Origin: Fidelibacterota bacterium
GTDB lineage: Bacteria > Fidelibacterota > Marinisomatia > Marinisomatales > TCS55
Reading direction: 5' to 3'
Length of the DNA: 64,000 nucleotides
NCBI GenBank assembly: GCA_029936965.1
Contig: JAPYRG010000007.1
Location: forward strand, 1-64,000
Shown piece by piece: positions 49,191 through 58,521 of the stretch. The notes under the pieces are model-generated. The model saw nothing but the letters and a program-made list of their open reading frames with translations, ran no database searches and was not told where the DNA came from. Both the position numbers and the translations under genes were made by a program. Every line of letters begins with the position of its first letter. Position 1 is the stretch's first letter.

Positions 49191-49496
49191 ATGAGTAGTG
49201 GAGATGATGTAGATATTCAAAGCCATATAAAAGTCTATATGATGGTTTTTGCTTCATTAGCAGTATTAACTATTGTTACTGTTTCCGCATCTTACCTTGA
49301 TTTGACATCTGGAGAGGCAATATTCTTGGCTCTTGTTATTGCATCAATAAAAGGGTCTTTAGTTGCTTGTTTTTTTATGCATCTTATTTCGGAAAAAGCA
49401 TTAATTACCTGGGTTTTAATGCTTACAGCAGGCTTCTTCTTTATTCTAATGTTTCTTCCTATGGCTTCATTTATAGATCAGGCGCAAATAGGATGA
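49191..49496 (+). CDS. ctaF: Cytochrome c oxidase subunit IV
   Basis: 101 residues with three membrane helices, of the prokaryotic CoxIV family. I chose the ATG at 49191 because AGGAGGA at 49176-49182 is eight bases before it; the GTG at 49185 is too close. HLISEKALITWVLMLTAGFFFILMF is typical of the family, located after subunit III. It probably stabilises the oxidase. Confidence 0.85.
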   Translation: MSSGDDVDIQSHIKVYMMVFASLAVLTIVTVSASYLDLTSGEAIFLALVIASIKGSLVACFFMHLISEKALITWVLMLTAGFFFILMFLPMASFIDQAQIG

Positions 49497-49690
49497 TATC
49501 ACTTAAGACATTTCATATATTTTTTATTATTATATCAATAGTTTTATTTACATGCTATGGAATATATGAAATGAATAATCCTTCATTTAATGGTACTCTT
49601 TCTTTTTTCCCTGCTGTTCTTTCATTCATTCTTGCAGTCGGATTAATTTTTTATTGTAAAAATGTGTTACAGAAATTCAAGACATTATGA
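49493..49690 (+). CDS. Small two-helix membrane protein in the oxidase operon
   Basis: 65 residues from the ATG that overlaps the subunit IV stop (ATGA). Two hydrophobic helices (about 7-24 and 38-57) flank a short polar loop (YEMNNPSFNG). It overlaps the next gene by four bases. No known domain; it is probably an accessory subunit or assembly factor of the oxidase, from position and tight coupling. Confidence 0.65.
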   Translation: MISLKTFHIFFIIISIVLFTCYGIYEMNNPSFNGTLSFFPAVLSFILAVGLIFYCKNVLQKFKTL

Positions 49691-49908
49691 TTAAATATTG
49701 TAATAGAATTATTATCGGTGTTTTTATGATTATGAATAATTATTTACTAGCCTGCGCAACATGTTATGGGGCTCCAGATGATCCTGCTTCTAAGAGTCTA
49801 AATTATGCCATTATTGTACTTTTAGCATTTATTGGTAGTGTGTTATTGGGGTTAATTCTTTCTATATTTTCAATAAGAAATAAGACTAAGGCGATTATTT
49901 CTGATTAA
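49687..49908 (+). CDS. Small CxxC membrane protein in the oxidase operon
   Basis: 73 residues. A hydrophobic N-terminus ends in LLAC, which could be a lipobox, and is followed by ACATCYGAPDDPASKS with Cys23 and Cys26, then one membrane helix (about 41-62) and a basic tail. A CxxC pair at the outer membrane surface suggests redox or copper handling for CuA or CuB. Inner ATGs at residues 14 and 16 are alternative starts. Function inferred from position and motif only. Confidence 0.65.
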   Translation: MIKYCNRIIIGVFMIMNNYLLACATCYGAPDDPASKSLNYAIIVLLAFIGSVLLGLILSIFSIRNKTKAIISD

Positions 49909-49933
49909 CAAATTTTATGGAGAAATTTTATAA

Positions 49934-50776
49934 ATGATTGATATTCTACGAGACCTTGGATTACCAATAAGTATATCATCAAATGGTCCAGTGATTGATG
50001 AAACAATCGCTCTAATGCACTGGCTTATGTTATTCTTATTTATTGGTTGGGGAACATTCTTCATTGTTTCTTTGGTAAAATTTAGAAAATCAAAAAGTCC
50101 GCAAGCAGATTATATAGGTGTTAAGTCTCATATATCTACAGTTTTCGAAGTTGCTGTTGCCCTAATAGAAATTGTTTTACTAATTGGTTTTTCATTTCCA
50201 ATCTGGGCAAGTAGGGTAAATGATGTTCCAACCTCTAATGAAGGTATCATTCATGTTCGAGTTGTTGCTCAACAATATGTCTGGAATATTCATTATCCAG
50301 GACCAGATGGAATTTTTGGAAGTACACAATCTGAACTTGTAGATGAAGTTAGTAATCCTGTAGGATTAGATCGATCTAGCTTTGGTGCTTCCGATGATTT
50401 TATTACAATCAATCAATTACATATTCCTGTGAACAAAAAAGTTCGGATAGATTTAAGTACTAAAGATGTGATACATAGTTTTAAACTTCCAGAATTAAGA
50501 GTTGGTCAAGATGCTATACCAGGAATGAGCATACCATTGCATTTTGAAGCTACAATGACATCTAATCAGTTCTTGAAAAAGATGGTTGGTACACCAAGAG
50601 AAGGTAAAGGGTTAGAAATATCCTGCGCACAGTTATGCGGACTTGGCCATTATCGGATGAGAGGATACTTAACAGTTGATACTGAAGAAGAATATAATGA
50701 TTGGTTAAGTCTGCAGGCTGAATATTTGCTAGAAGATAATGAAGAAGATGAATGGGGTGACGAGGAAGACTGGTAA
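49934..50776 (+). CDS. ctaC: Cytochrome c oxidase subunit II (CuA)
   Basis: 280 residues. Two membrane helices (about 25-48 and 70-92) and a cupredoxin domain whose CuA ligands are Cys231, Cys235, His239 and Met242 (CAQLCGLGHYRM), with a His upstream in DVIHSFKLP. There is no fused heme c domain, so an external donor is needed, such as the cupredoxin or octaheme cytochrome encoded upstream. The C-terminus is very acidic (EDNEEDEWGDEEDW), probably to dock a basic partner. Subunit order I-III-IV-II is not the common one. Confidence 0.95.
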   Translation: MIDILRDLGLPISISSNGPVIDETIALMHWLMLFLFIGWGTFFIVSLVKFRKSKSPQADYIGVKSHISTVFEVAVALIEIVLLIGFSFPIWASRVNDVPTSNEGIIHVRVVAQQYVWNIHYPGPDGIFGSTQSELVDEVSNPVGLDRSSFGASDDFITINQLHIPVNKKVRIDLSTKDVIHSFKLPELRVGQDAIPGMSIPLHFEATMTSNQFLKKMVGTPREGKGLEISCAQLCGLGHYRMRGYLTVDTEEEYNDWLSLQAEYLLEDNEEDEWGDEEDW

Positions 50777-50836
50777 ATAATACTTATATAGCCCTTTAGC
50801 TAATTTATTTATTATTATACCTTTGTAAATCATTTA

Positions 50837-51835
50837 ATGTCTTTAGTGGATGTAAGCTCAATTTCATTTCATATCATTGCTAAAGTACTATCAAAAATAC
50901 TAGTCTTTTCAATTCTTGTATTGATCTTTGCTGGAGCTTTAGTTAAAAGTCACGAAGTTGGTTTATCGGTCCCTGATTGGCCGACAACTTATGGATATCA
51001 AATGTTCAAATTCCCTTTTTCAGATATGGTTGGAGGAATATTTTATGAACATGGACATAGAATGATTGCAACTGTTGTTGGCTTTATGACTTTAGCCCTA
51101 TCCGTCATAGTATATTTGAGTAATAATGATCTTTGGTTAAAGAAATTAACCTTTCTAGCTTTAGGACTTGTGATTCTACAAGGATTATTTGGTGGATTAA
51201 CTGTTCTATTATATTTACCTGCGTATATATCTGTTATACATGCAATTCTTGCGCAAACTTTTTTTGTCTTAATAATATTTATTTCTTTCAGTTTATCAAT
51301 AAAAGATAAAGAAAATTTGCAAAATCCATCCGATGTCTCTGATTTAAAACTACCCGCTTATTTTGTTTCCATAACTATTTATATACAATTAATCATTGGT
51401 GCAATAATGCGTCATACAGAATCAGGATTAGCTATACCTGATTTTCCACTATCTGGAGGATATATTATTCCATTATTTAATCAAACAATGATTAATTCAA
51501 TAAAATCAATGCATTTTGACGCTGGACTACAGTTTGTCGAATTATCTCAAATTATTATTCATTTTTCCCATCGTATTGGAGCTTTTATTGTCGCTTTATC
51601 AATTGGCTATTTATTTTTGAAATTGATTCAACTAAAATTAAAGTTTTCAATTATTCATAAATTAATATTATCAATTGTTATTTTATTAATTATTCAAATC
51701 TTTTTAGGTGCAATGACAATATGGACAGTAAAGAATCCTTTAATTACAAGTATTCATGTATTAAATGGTGCTATTATTTTAGGTGCTAGTTTATTGATAA
51801 TTTTACAAGTGCGACCATTAAATCAAATAAAGTAG
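50837..51835 (+). CDS. ctaA: Heme A synthase CtaA
   Basis: 332 residues, eight membrane helices in two four-helix halves. The heme-binding His residues are in EHGHRMIATVVG and HFSHRIGAFIV, with HAILAQ and HVLNGA in between. GLSVPDWPTTYG and GLAIPDFPLSGG are the paired loop motifs. It oxidises heme O to heme A for the aa3 oxidase. Confidence 0.93.
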   Translation: MSLVDVSSISFHIIAKVLSKILVFSILVLIFAGALVKSHEVGLSVPDWPTTYGYQMFKFPFSDMVGGIFYEHGHRMIATVVGFMTLALSVIVYLSNNDLWLKKLTFLALGLVILQGLFGGLTVLLYLPAYISVIHAILAQTFFVLIIFISFSLSIKDKENLQNPSDVSDLKLPAYFVSITIYIQLIIGAIMRHTESGLAIPDFPLSGGYIIPLFNQTMINSIKSMHFDAGLQFVELSQIIIHFSHRIGAFIVALSIGYLFLKLIQLKLKFSIIHKLILSIVILLIIQIFLGAMTIWTVKNPLITSIHVLNGAIILGASLLIILQVRPLNQIK

Positions 51836-51845
51836 ATTATAAGTA

Positions 51846-52727
51846 ATGAAAAAAACGTTGAATAAATATTTAGTTATAACTAATTCATATATTGATTTAA
51901 TGAAGCCAAATATTTTGATCATGGTCTTAATTACTACGATATTAGGATACTTTTTAGGTGCTGACGGCAAGATATTATGGAATAATCTAACATGGATGTT
52001 AATTGGGACTACTTTTTCAGCTGGTGGTTCAGGTGTCTTAAATCAATACCTTGAACGTGATCAAGATAAGATTATGAATCGCACATGTAATAGGCCTATT
52101 CCCTCAGGAATAATTTCTCCTCAAAATGCACTTATATTTGGGATAATAATAGTTATAGTTGGAACAATAATTTTAGTAGTAAAAACAAATCTTCTTACTG
52201 GATTTTTATCATTATTAACAGCATTTATGTATGTCTTAATATATACACCAATGAAAAGAGTTACTTGGCTAAATACATCTCTGGGATCAATACCAGGGGC
52301 CTTACCCCCTATTGGTGGGTGGGCAGCTGCAACTAATAGTATTGATTCAGGAGCTTGGATTCTTTTTGCTATACTATACTTATGGCAACATCCTCATTTT
52401 TTTGCAATTGCTTGGATGTGTAAAGATGATTATGAAAAAGCTGGATTTAAAATGTTGCCGGTAATTGAACCTGATGGCAATCGGACAATACGTCAAATAT
52501 TATGGCATTTAAGTTTGTTATTTCCTATTTCGTTGCTTCCAGTCCTAATAGGAATGAATGGAAATATATATTTATATGGAGTATTGATTATCACTTTATA
52601 TTATTTTTTATCTGCTATTCCAATGTTGTATAAAAAGTCTTATAAAAATGCTTCTCGAATATTGAAAGCATCTGTTTTATACTTACCAGCTTTGATGATA
52701 ATCATTATTATAGATAAAGGAATGTGA
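51846..52727 (+). CDS. ctaB: Protoheme IX farnesyltransferase (heme O synthase)
   Basis: 293 residues, UbiA superfamily. NQYLERDQDKIMNRTCNRP is the allylic diphosphate-binding motif and YTPMKRVTWLN follows; a second Asp-rich motif is CKDDYEKAGFKMLPV. It adds the farnesyl tail to heme B. Gene order ctaA-ctaB matches their consecutive reactions. Confidence 0.96.
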   Translation: MKKTLNKYLVITNSYIDLMKPNILIMVLITTILGYFLGADGKILWNNLTWMLIGTTFSAGGSGVLNQYLERDQDKIMNRTCNRPIPSGIISPQNALIFGIIIVIVGTIILVVKTNLLTGFLSLLTAFMYVLIYTPMKRVTWLNTSLGSIPGALPPIGGWAAATNSIDSGAWILFAILYLWQHPHFFAIAWMCKDDYEKAGFKMLPVIEPDGNRTIRQILWHLSLLFPISLLPVLIGMNGNIYLYGVLIITLYYFLSAIPMLYKKSYKNASRILKASVLYLPALMIIIIIDKGM

Positions 52728-52729
52728 TA

Positions 52730-53311
52730 ATGACTTTTAAACCATGGGTATACTTATCAACTTTATTAATTGTAATTATATTAATTATAATTTTACAGCC
52801 AGATGAAAAAGTGAAAGAACTTCCTGTTATTGGTCAAATACCTGCATTCAACTTAATTGATCAGGATGGAAAACAATTTACTCTAGATGATTTAAAAGGT
52901 AATGTATGGTTAGCAGACTTCATTTTTACAACTTGCGCTGGTCCTTGTCCTATTATGACAGAGCGTATGAGTGCAGTTCAACATGATTTAATTGGAATAG
53001 ATAAATTGCAATTTGTATCATTTACTGTTAATCCTGATTATGATACACCTGAAGTATTAAAAAAGTATGCAAAACGATTTGATGCAGATATTAATACTTG
53101 GTCTTTTGTTACAGGAAAGTATGAGCAAATTCAAGACTTAATTGCAAATGGATTTAAAATGGGAGATGAAGAGGAAATAGTTTTTCATAGTACACGCTTC
53201 GCATTGGTTGATCATGAAGGTAATCTGAGAGGATATTATTCTGCTACAGAGCCTAAAGATCATGAGGATCTCACTCGGGATATTCATTCCTTAATAAAGG
53301 GAATAAAATAA
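52730..53311 (+). CDS. SCO1/SenC copper chaperone
   Basis: 193 residues from the ATG at 52730 (a GTG at 52724 overlaps ctaB). One membrane anchor, then a thioredoxin fold. The copper ligands are Cys69 and Cys73 (TTCAGPCPIM) and His153 (FHSTRFALVDH). It delivers copper to, or reduces, the CuA site of subunit II. Confidence 0.93.
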   Translation: MTFKPWVYLSTLLIVIILIIILQPDEKVKELPVIGQIPAFNLIDQDGKQFTLDDLKGNVWLADFIFTTCAGPCPIMTERMSAVQHDLIGIDKLQFVSFTVNPDYDTPEVLKKYAKRFDADINTWSFVTGKYEQIQDLIANGFKMGDEEEIVFHSTRFALVDHEGNLRGYYSATEPKDHEDLTRDIHSLIKGIK

Positions 53312-53312
53312 T

Positions 53313-53840
53313 TTGTTATCTACTAGAAGTGATAATTTCTGGCTTCGTATTATCTATATTATATCTGTTCTTGTATCTGCATCAGTTGCTTTTTTAATAC
53401 TGGGTCCTAGACCGGATGGGATAGAAGGGACATTAGATGTAACAACCCTTCCTAAACTCAATGCAATCTTAAATGGTTTGACTGGAATATTCTTATTAGT
53501 TGGATATGTATTAATTATCAATAAAAAGAGGCAAGCGCATAAAAACGCTATGTTGCTCTCTTTTGCCAGCTCTACTGCTTTTTTGATTAGTTATATTATT
53601 TATCATTGGTTTAAAAGTGGTCCAAAGGAATATCTTGGAGATCTACATATTTTCTATTATTTCATTTTAATTTCTCATATTGTACTTGCAGCAATTATTA
53701 TTCCACTTGCACTACTAACAATGTATCATGGATGGAATGATCATATTGGAAAACACAGGAAGATTGCAAAAATAACTTTACCATTATGGTTATATGTATC
53801 TGTTACAGGTGTCATTATATATTATATGTTATACTGGTAA
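53313..53840 (+). CDS. DUF420 (CtaM-like) oxidase assembly membrane protein
   Basis: 175 residues with five membrane helices and the family His residues in YHWFKSGP, YYFILISHIVLAAIIIP and MYHGWNDHIGKHRKIAK. DUF420/CtaM is needed for CuB assembly of aa3 oxidase in Gram-positive bacteria. The start is TTG; no ATG or GTG gives a complete first helix. The 3' end overlaps the convergent 1538-residue gene by 12 bases. Confidence 0.88.
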   Translation: MLSTRSDNFWLRIIYIISVLVSASVAFLILGPRPDGIEGTLDVTTLPKLNAILNGLTGIFLLVGYVLIINKKRQAHKNAMLLSFASSTAFLISYIIYHWFKSGPKEYLGDLHIFYYFILISHIVLAAIIIPLALLTMYHGWNDHIGKHRKIAKITLPLWLYVSVTGVIIYYMLYW

Positions 53841-56800
53841 GTCTATCTGTTCAGTCTCTACTATATTTTTGACTAAACCACCAAAATTACGATCAATTTT
53901 AAAACCATGTTTATAGAAGAAATCTTCTTGAAAAAAACCAGCTATAACAAATTGAATTCCTTTGTTTCTTAAACGGCTAAATAATTCATCCATTAAGCGG
54001 TTACTCAAATCCTTTTTTCTATATTTTGATCTAATTACAATCCACTCAAAATGGGCAATAGTATCTTTTTTAGATTGTTTCCAATATACCCCTCCAACTA
54101 GTCTATCTTTCATATCAAAAATCAATAGAAATTCATGATCACCTTGGAAAATAGGTTCAAGATTTGATTTTATAAGGATTGAATGGAAACGTGCAATTTC
54201 CTTAGGGTGGAAGGGGGGTCGTATTCTATACCCATTTCCATCATTGTCTTCGCAAAGCATTACAAGATCAATTCGGCTATTATCACCTTCGTTCATTGTT
54301 ACTAGTTCTATATAGTCTGCAGCTGCTAAATGCTTAAAAACTAAATGTGTTAGAAAAAACTTTTCTTCATCTGATACTTCAATATTTTCATGTATATGAT
54401 GTAGCCTATTTTGAAGATCATCTTCAGTTACTTTTTGTGACCGCAATTCTTTAATTAGGTCTCCTAATAATTTCTTTAGATTCTCATTTGAATCTTTTAA
54501 ACAAGTCATCAAGAAAAAACGTACTCTTGTTTCAGGGTATTCCGTTAATAGTTCCCCAAGCTTATAATCTTGATATAATTCTTGTAAAATAGTTGTTCTT
54601 GCCCTCAAGGTAGCATTATGATTTAGGTCAAGCCATCGTTCGTATCTTAAAGCAGCAAAAACCATCCTTTTTGTTAAAACTCCTTCTTTTTCAATTTCAA
54701 TGAGAAAATCATCAATTCTTTTATCAGTCAGTCCATATTTTTTAGCTATTCTTTTCTTATCTGTATTATTATTTATTTCATCTTTGAATTGTTTTATCAA
54801 TGGGATTCCATATTTAACTTTTGTTTCTTGCATAATCACGGAGAATATTAATTCCCAGTCTGCCATGCGTTTTAAACCAATATATTCATTTTCTGTATCA
54901 TCTATAAAATTTTTATATATACTAAATAAAAGATTAGATACTTCCGATGTTTCTTCCCTATTTGTTATAGAAATTATCCTTGTTCCAGAAGCATAATCAT
55001 GTTCAGGTATGATCAAATTCTTTGGAGAGGGATCCCCAATCTGCACTTTTTTATCTGAGCGCCACCAAAAATTAATATATGCTGCAGTCCCACTCCAAAT
55101 AAAGTGGAGCCAACGCATTTGCCATCGATCGGGAGCAGAATTTTCTTCAATTTCATTTCTGTTTCTTTCAAGATATTGCGATAGAGTTTCACCGGGAATA
55201 TATTCTTCTGTATACAGATTGTATTCTGGCCAATAACCTCCAAACTCTTCAACAAACTTTTGACCATGAATAGATGTACCCATAATTATTAACCATTTAA
55301 TTTCTTCTTCAATAAATTCTTTTTCGTGAGTTTCATTAATATTGATTGCAAAATTATAGGAATCATCATTCTTTGTTTGAACTAGTATTCGCAATACAGT
55401 TTTACCATGACGTTTTCCTAAAAATGTTACCCAAATCCCTTCGGGATTAATATCATTCAGCTCTATTAACCTATGGTCATAAAAAAGAAAAATTGTTTCT
55501 TTAATTAAAGCTGTATTTGTTATTGCATTAAGTAACGCTTCTTGTAAGGTTGGTTCAATAAGCTCATCGAATGTAATTACATCTTTCCAATTGTATTCTG
55601 AGTTATCATTTCTGTTTATTGCTAATTTTCTATTAGGTCCAATCCATGATCTGAACCCATTAATAAGTTTATAGTGTTCTTTTTGAGCAAGTGATAATGT
55701 CCTTTTTGGACATTCTACTATTTGCCACCAATATAATTCTGATCGTGCCCAAAGATATTTTGCAGGATGGTTAATGCCATAATCTGCTACAATGGGTAAT
55801 AAAATCTGTATAAATGCAAATTGAACTTTCTCTATAGATTTGAGATCTTTTCTAAATTGACCAAGTTGTGATAAGACAGCTTTAAAATGTTCATTTCTTA
55901 ATAAATTTACATTTATTGAAAATTCATCCTTTGATTTTTCATCATTATACTGTTTGAATGTATCAAAAAGTAATTCATAAAATAATTCTCCAGATAATTC
56001 AGGTAGTATAGTTTCAATTGCCCTTAGCCGAATAGAAATATTATCATGTTGCCGAAATGATAAGAGAATATTAAACGCAATCTTTTTTAGTTGTTCTTGA
56101 TTAGATCGTAATAATCTATTATATGCTATAAAACCATTAAGATCTCCATTATATAATTTCTCTGTAGATTTGTGCAGTTCATATAGATCAATAGCACTTT
56201 CAAAATCATCTATATTTATTGCAAATTCTGATGATTTATTATTTAATGGAAATAGTAGTTTAATAGAATCATTCTGCTCAAATCCGGTGATGCGGAATAC
56301 GCTTTTACCGATAAAATCTGTGAAACTATTATTTCCCAACCATAGTTCTGGACAAATTAATATATTTTGTAAATCAATAATATTATCAATTGTATTATAC
56401 GTAAAATCTCCAATAATTAAGCTATCATCATTCCATTGAATCTTAATATTTTTTGCATTATTTCTTACTGATAGAACAGAACCATCCCAATATATATCAT
56501 TTTTACTTATACCTTTCTCACGTAGAAGCCAGTTAGGTATATAAATTTGATATTTATTATATGATAAAGTGACATAATTCTTTTGATACATTGGAGATAT
56601 AATTGTATCAAAGTTTTTTATTATAATTTTTCTCTTAAATGTACCTTTTTGTGTTAATTCTTCATCTTTTATAAAGGTACGTTTTATAATCGCAAAATTG
56701 ATCACACGTTCATATGGAGCAAGGAAACTATTAACTGATTGGACTAATGAACTATAATAGTCTCGAATAGATGAAATATTTTCCTTTGAGAATTCTATTG

Positions 56801-58445
56801 GCAGTGTATCATAGTCAGGATAAATAAGTAGAGTATTAAATTCTAAACCATCACCAACTAAAAAAGCACAACTAATTCCATCAAAATCTTGAAACATATT
56901 TTCTATCTTTTGAGGTGAAATTGTTTGCCCTCTAGTATTTTTATAAATTTCTTTTTTACGATCAATAATATATAAATGACCATTTTTTTCTTTGAAGATG
57001 TCACCAGTATGAAACCATCCATTAACTAGTGTCGAATTATTTGTTTTACTAAAATAGTATGATGATACATATGCTCCTCTAATAAGTAGTTCACCATCTT
57101 CAGCTAATTTCGTATTAATACCAGGCAGCGACTTTCCAACTGAATCAGGTTGATAATCATTCGGGGGTGTCATTGTAATTCCTCCAGTTGCCTCAGTCAT
57201 CCCATATCCACTAATTAGATTAATTTTATTTTCTTGAAAAAAATGAAACACATCTGGATCTAAATAACCAGCAGCTGATAATCCAAATTTTAAATTTCCA
57301 CCAGTTATTAATGATACGGCATTGCTTATTTCATCATTATCATACTCATCCATTGGATTAATTGAATTAGCATGCTCCATTAACTGGATCCACCTCTTTG
57401 GAACGCTAATAAAGATTGATGGTTTAGATATCTGAAAATCCTTTAATAAAGATTTGAAATATGGTGATTCTGCAAAAGTATAGGTTGCACCCCAAAAAAT
57501 AGAACCTAGTAGTTCAAAGTATCTTCCAAATGTATGATACAAAGGGAGAAAGCATAAGAATACATCATCACTTGAAAAGGAGGGAAGAGCTAAAGCTCTT
57601 GCAAATCTTTTTGATATAATATTTTCCTGTGAAAAAACAATACCTTTTGGATTATCAGTTGTACCAGAGGTATACATAACTGTAGAGATATCTTGCATAT
57701 CGCAGTCGTTTATTCTTTTTAAAACATTAATTTCATCAAATTCAACTGATTTTGAGATAAAACTTTCCCATTGCTCAGCATGAATAATTGCATCTGAATG
57801 ATCATCTAAATGATAAATAACTAATGAACCTTGATCAACTTTAGAATCTCGGAATATTCCTTGAACTGAAGTACCTCCAATAAAAAGGTGTGTGATTTCA
57901 GAATTATTTATAATGAACTCTAAATGTTCAGCTGTGGTTGTGACAGGTATTGGTACTATTGGGAAATGAAATGATAGACAAGAAAGATCAATTAAGCCAC
58001 CTCTGAGTGAATTCTCAGTAAATACCCCTATAACCATATTGTTATTATATTTTATTTCTATGTTTGATAGAGCCTGAGCAATTTGTATAACTCTATGCCA
58101 TATTTCTTTATAGGAAAAACTCTCAATAGTATTTCCATTAATTACTTTAAAACATTCTTTTTTATCATAATATCGTGCCCGCTGATTAATCAAATGGCCT
58201 ACAGTTAGTTTTGATTTAATAATTAGTTTGTGAATTATTTCAAACCATTCATCAATTTTATTTGAATTACAAATTTCATTATTAATAATGGGCAGATGAC
58301 CTAATTCTAAAAAATCATGTATTGATTTTTGTTTTGCATCTGATTCAAATAAATCTGATGCTTTTCCCAATAGCTCTTCAGCGTTCGGCTGGTGACCAAA
58401 GATTTTTTCAATATAAATTAGATGTTCTGATAATGGTTGATTCAT
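53829..58445 (-). CDS. Giant AMP-ligase / kinase-like / GNAT fusion protein
   Basis: 1538 residues, no signal peptide. Residues about 60-640 are an AMP-forming acyl-CoA synthetase domain: P-loop MYTSGTTDNPKGI near 254, SGYGMTEATGG near 415, GWFHTGDIF near 475 and DRKKEIYKNTRGQTISP near 495. About 650-760 are beta-rich, 790-860 HEAT-like helical. About 1030-1180 resemble a phosphotransferase fold: EEYIPGETL and a catalytic-loop-like IGDPSPKNLI near 1137, but the expected DFG/DFE reads TNREE, so it may be inactive. The last 135 residues look like a GNAT acetyltransferase (YRKKDLSNRLM with a degenerate acetyl-CoA loop). It may activate an acid and pass it to an amine, or act as a regulated acyl-CoA synthetase. 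Single gene; its product is unknown. Confidence 0.8.
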   Translation of the reverse strand: MNQPLSEHLIYIEKIFGHQPNAEELLGKASDLFESDAKQKSIHDFLELGHLPIINNEICNSNKIDEWFEIIHKLIIKSKLTVGHLINQRARYYDKKECFKVINGNTIESFSYKEIWHRVIQIAQALSNIEIKYNNNMVIGVFTENSLRGGLIDLSCLSFHFPIVPIPVTTTAEHLEFIINNSEITHLFIGGTSVQGIFRDSKVDQGSLVIYHLDDHSDAIIHAEQWESFISKSVEFDEINVLKRINDCDMQDISTVMYTSGTTDNPKGIVFSQENIISKRFARALALPSFSSDDVFLCFLPLYHTFGRYFELLGSIFWGATYTFAESPYFKSLLKDFQISKPSIFISVPKRWIQLMEHANSINPMDEYDNDEISNAVSLITGGNLKFGLSAAGYLDPDVFHFFQENKINLISGYGMTEATGGITMTPPNDYQPDSVGKSLPGINTKLAEDGELLIRGAYVSSYYFSKTNNSTLVNGWFHTGDIFKEKNGHLYIIDRKKEIYKNTRGQTISPQKIENMFQDFDGISCAFLVGDGLEFNTLLIYPDYDTLPIEFSKENISSIRDYYSSLVQSVNSFLAPYERVINFAIIKRTFIKDEELTQKGTFKRKIIIKNFDTIISPMYQKNYVTLSYNKYQIYIPNWLLREKGISKNDIYWDGSVLSVRNNAKNIKIQWNDDSLIIGDFTYNTIDNIIDLQNILICPELWLGNNSFTDFIGKSVFRITGFEQNDSIKLLFPLNNKSSEFAINIDDFESAIDLYELHKSTEKLYNGDLNGFIAYNRLLRSNQEQLKKIAFNILLSFRQHDNISIRLRAIETILPELSGELFYELLFDTFKQYNDEKSKDEFSINVNLLRNEHFKAVLSQLGQFRKDLKSIEKVQFAFIQILLPIVADYGINHPAKYLWARSELYWWQIVECPKRTLSLAQKEHYKLINGFRSWIGPNRKLAINRNDNSEYNWKDVITFDELIEPTLQEALLNAITNTALIKETIFLFYDHRLIELNDINPEGIWVTFLGKRHGKTVLRILVQTKNDDSYNFAININETHEKEFIEEEIKWLIIMGTSIHGQKFVEEFGGYWPEYNLYTEEYIPGETLSQYLERNRNEIEENSAPDRWQMRWLHFIWSGTAAYINFWWRSDKKVQIGDPSPKNLIIPEHDYASGTRIISITNREETSEVSNLLFSIYKNFIDDTENEYIGLKRMADWELIFSVIMQETKVKYGIPLIKQFKDEINNNTDKKRIAKKYGLTDKRIDDFLIEIEKEGVLTKRMVFAALRYERWLDLNHNATLRARTTILQELYQDYKLGELLTEYPETRVRFFLMTCLKDSNENLKKLLGDLIKELRSQKVTEDDLQNRLHHIHENIEVSDEEKFFLTHLVFKHLAAADYIELVTMNEGDNSRIDLVMLCEDNDGNGYRIRPPFHPKEIARFHSILIKSNLEPIFQGDHEFLLIFDMKDRLVGGVYWKQSKKDTIAHFEWIVIRSKYRKKDLSNRLMDELFSRLRNKGIQFVIAGFFQEDFFYKHGFKIDRNFGGLVKNIVETEQIDLPV

Positions 58446-58470
58446 CTATATGAGTTTAATATTATTTTGA

Positions 58471-58500
58471 AATCAAAAAAAAAGCCTTCTTAAAGAAGGC
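58471..58500 (-). terminator. Rho-independent terminator of the PorV operon
   Basis: GCCTTCTT and AAGAAGGC (58484-58500) form a stem, and on the minus strand the stem is followed by a run of T (A residues on plus at 58476-58483). It ends the minus-strand operon that begins outside the window and separates it from the 1538-residue gene. Confidence 0.88.
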
Positions 58501-58521
58501 CTCCTTTTTGAATATTCTTAA

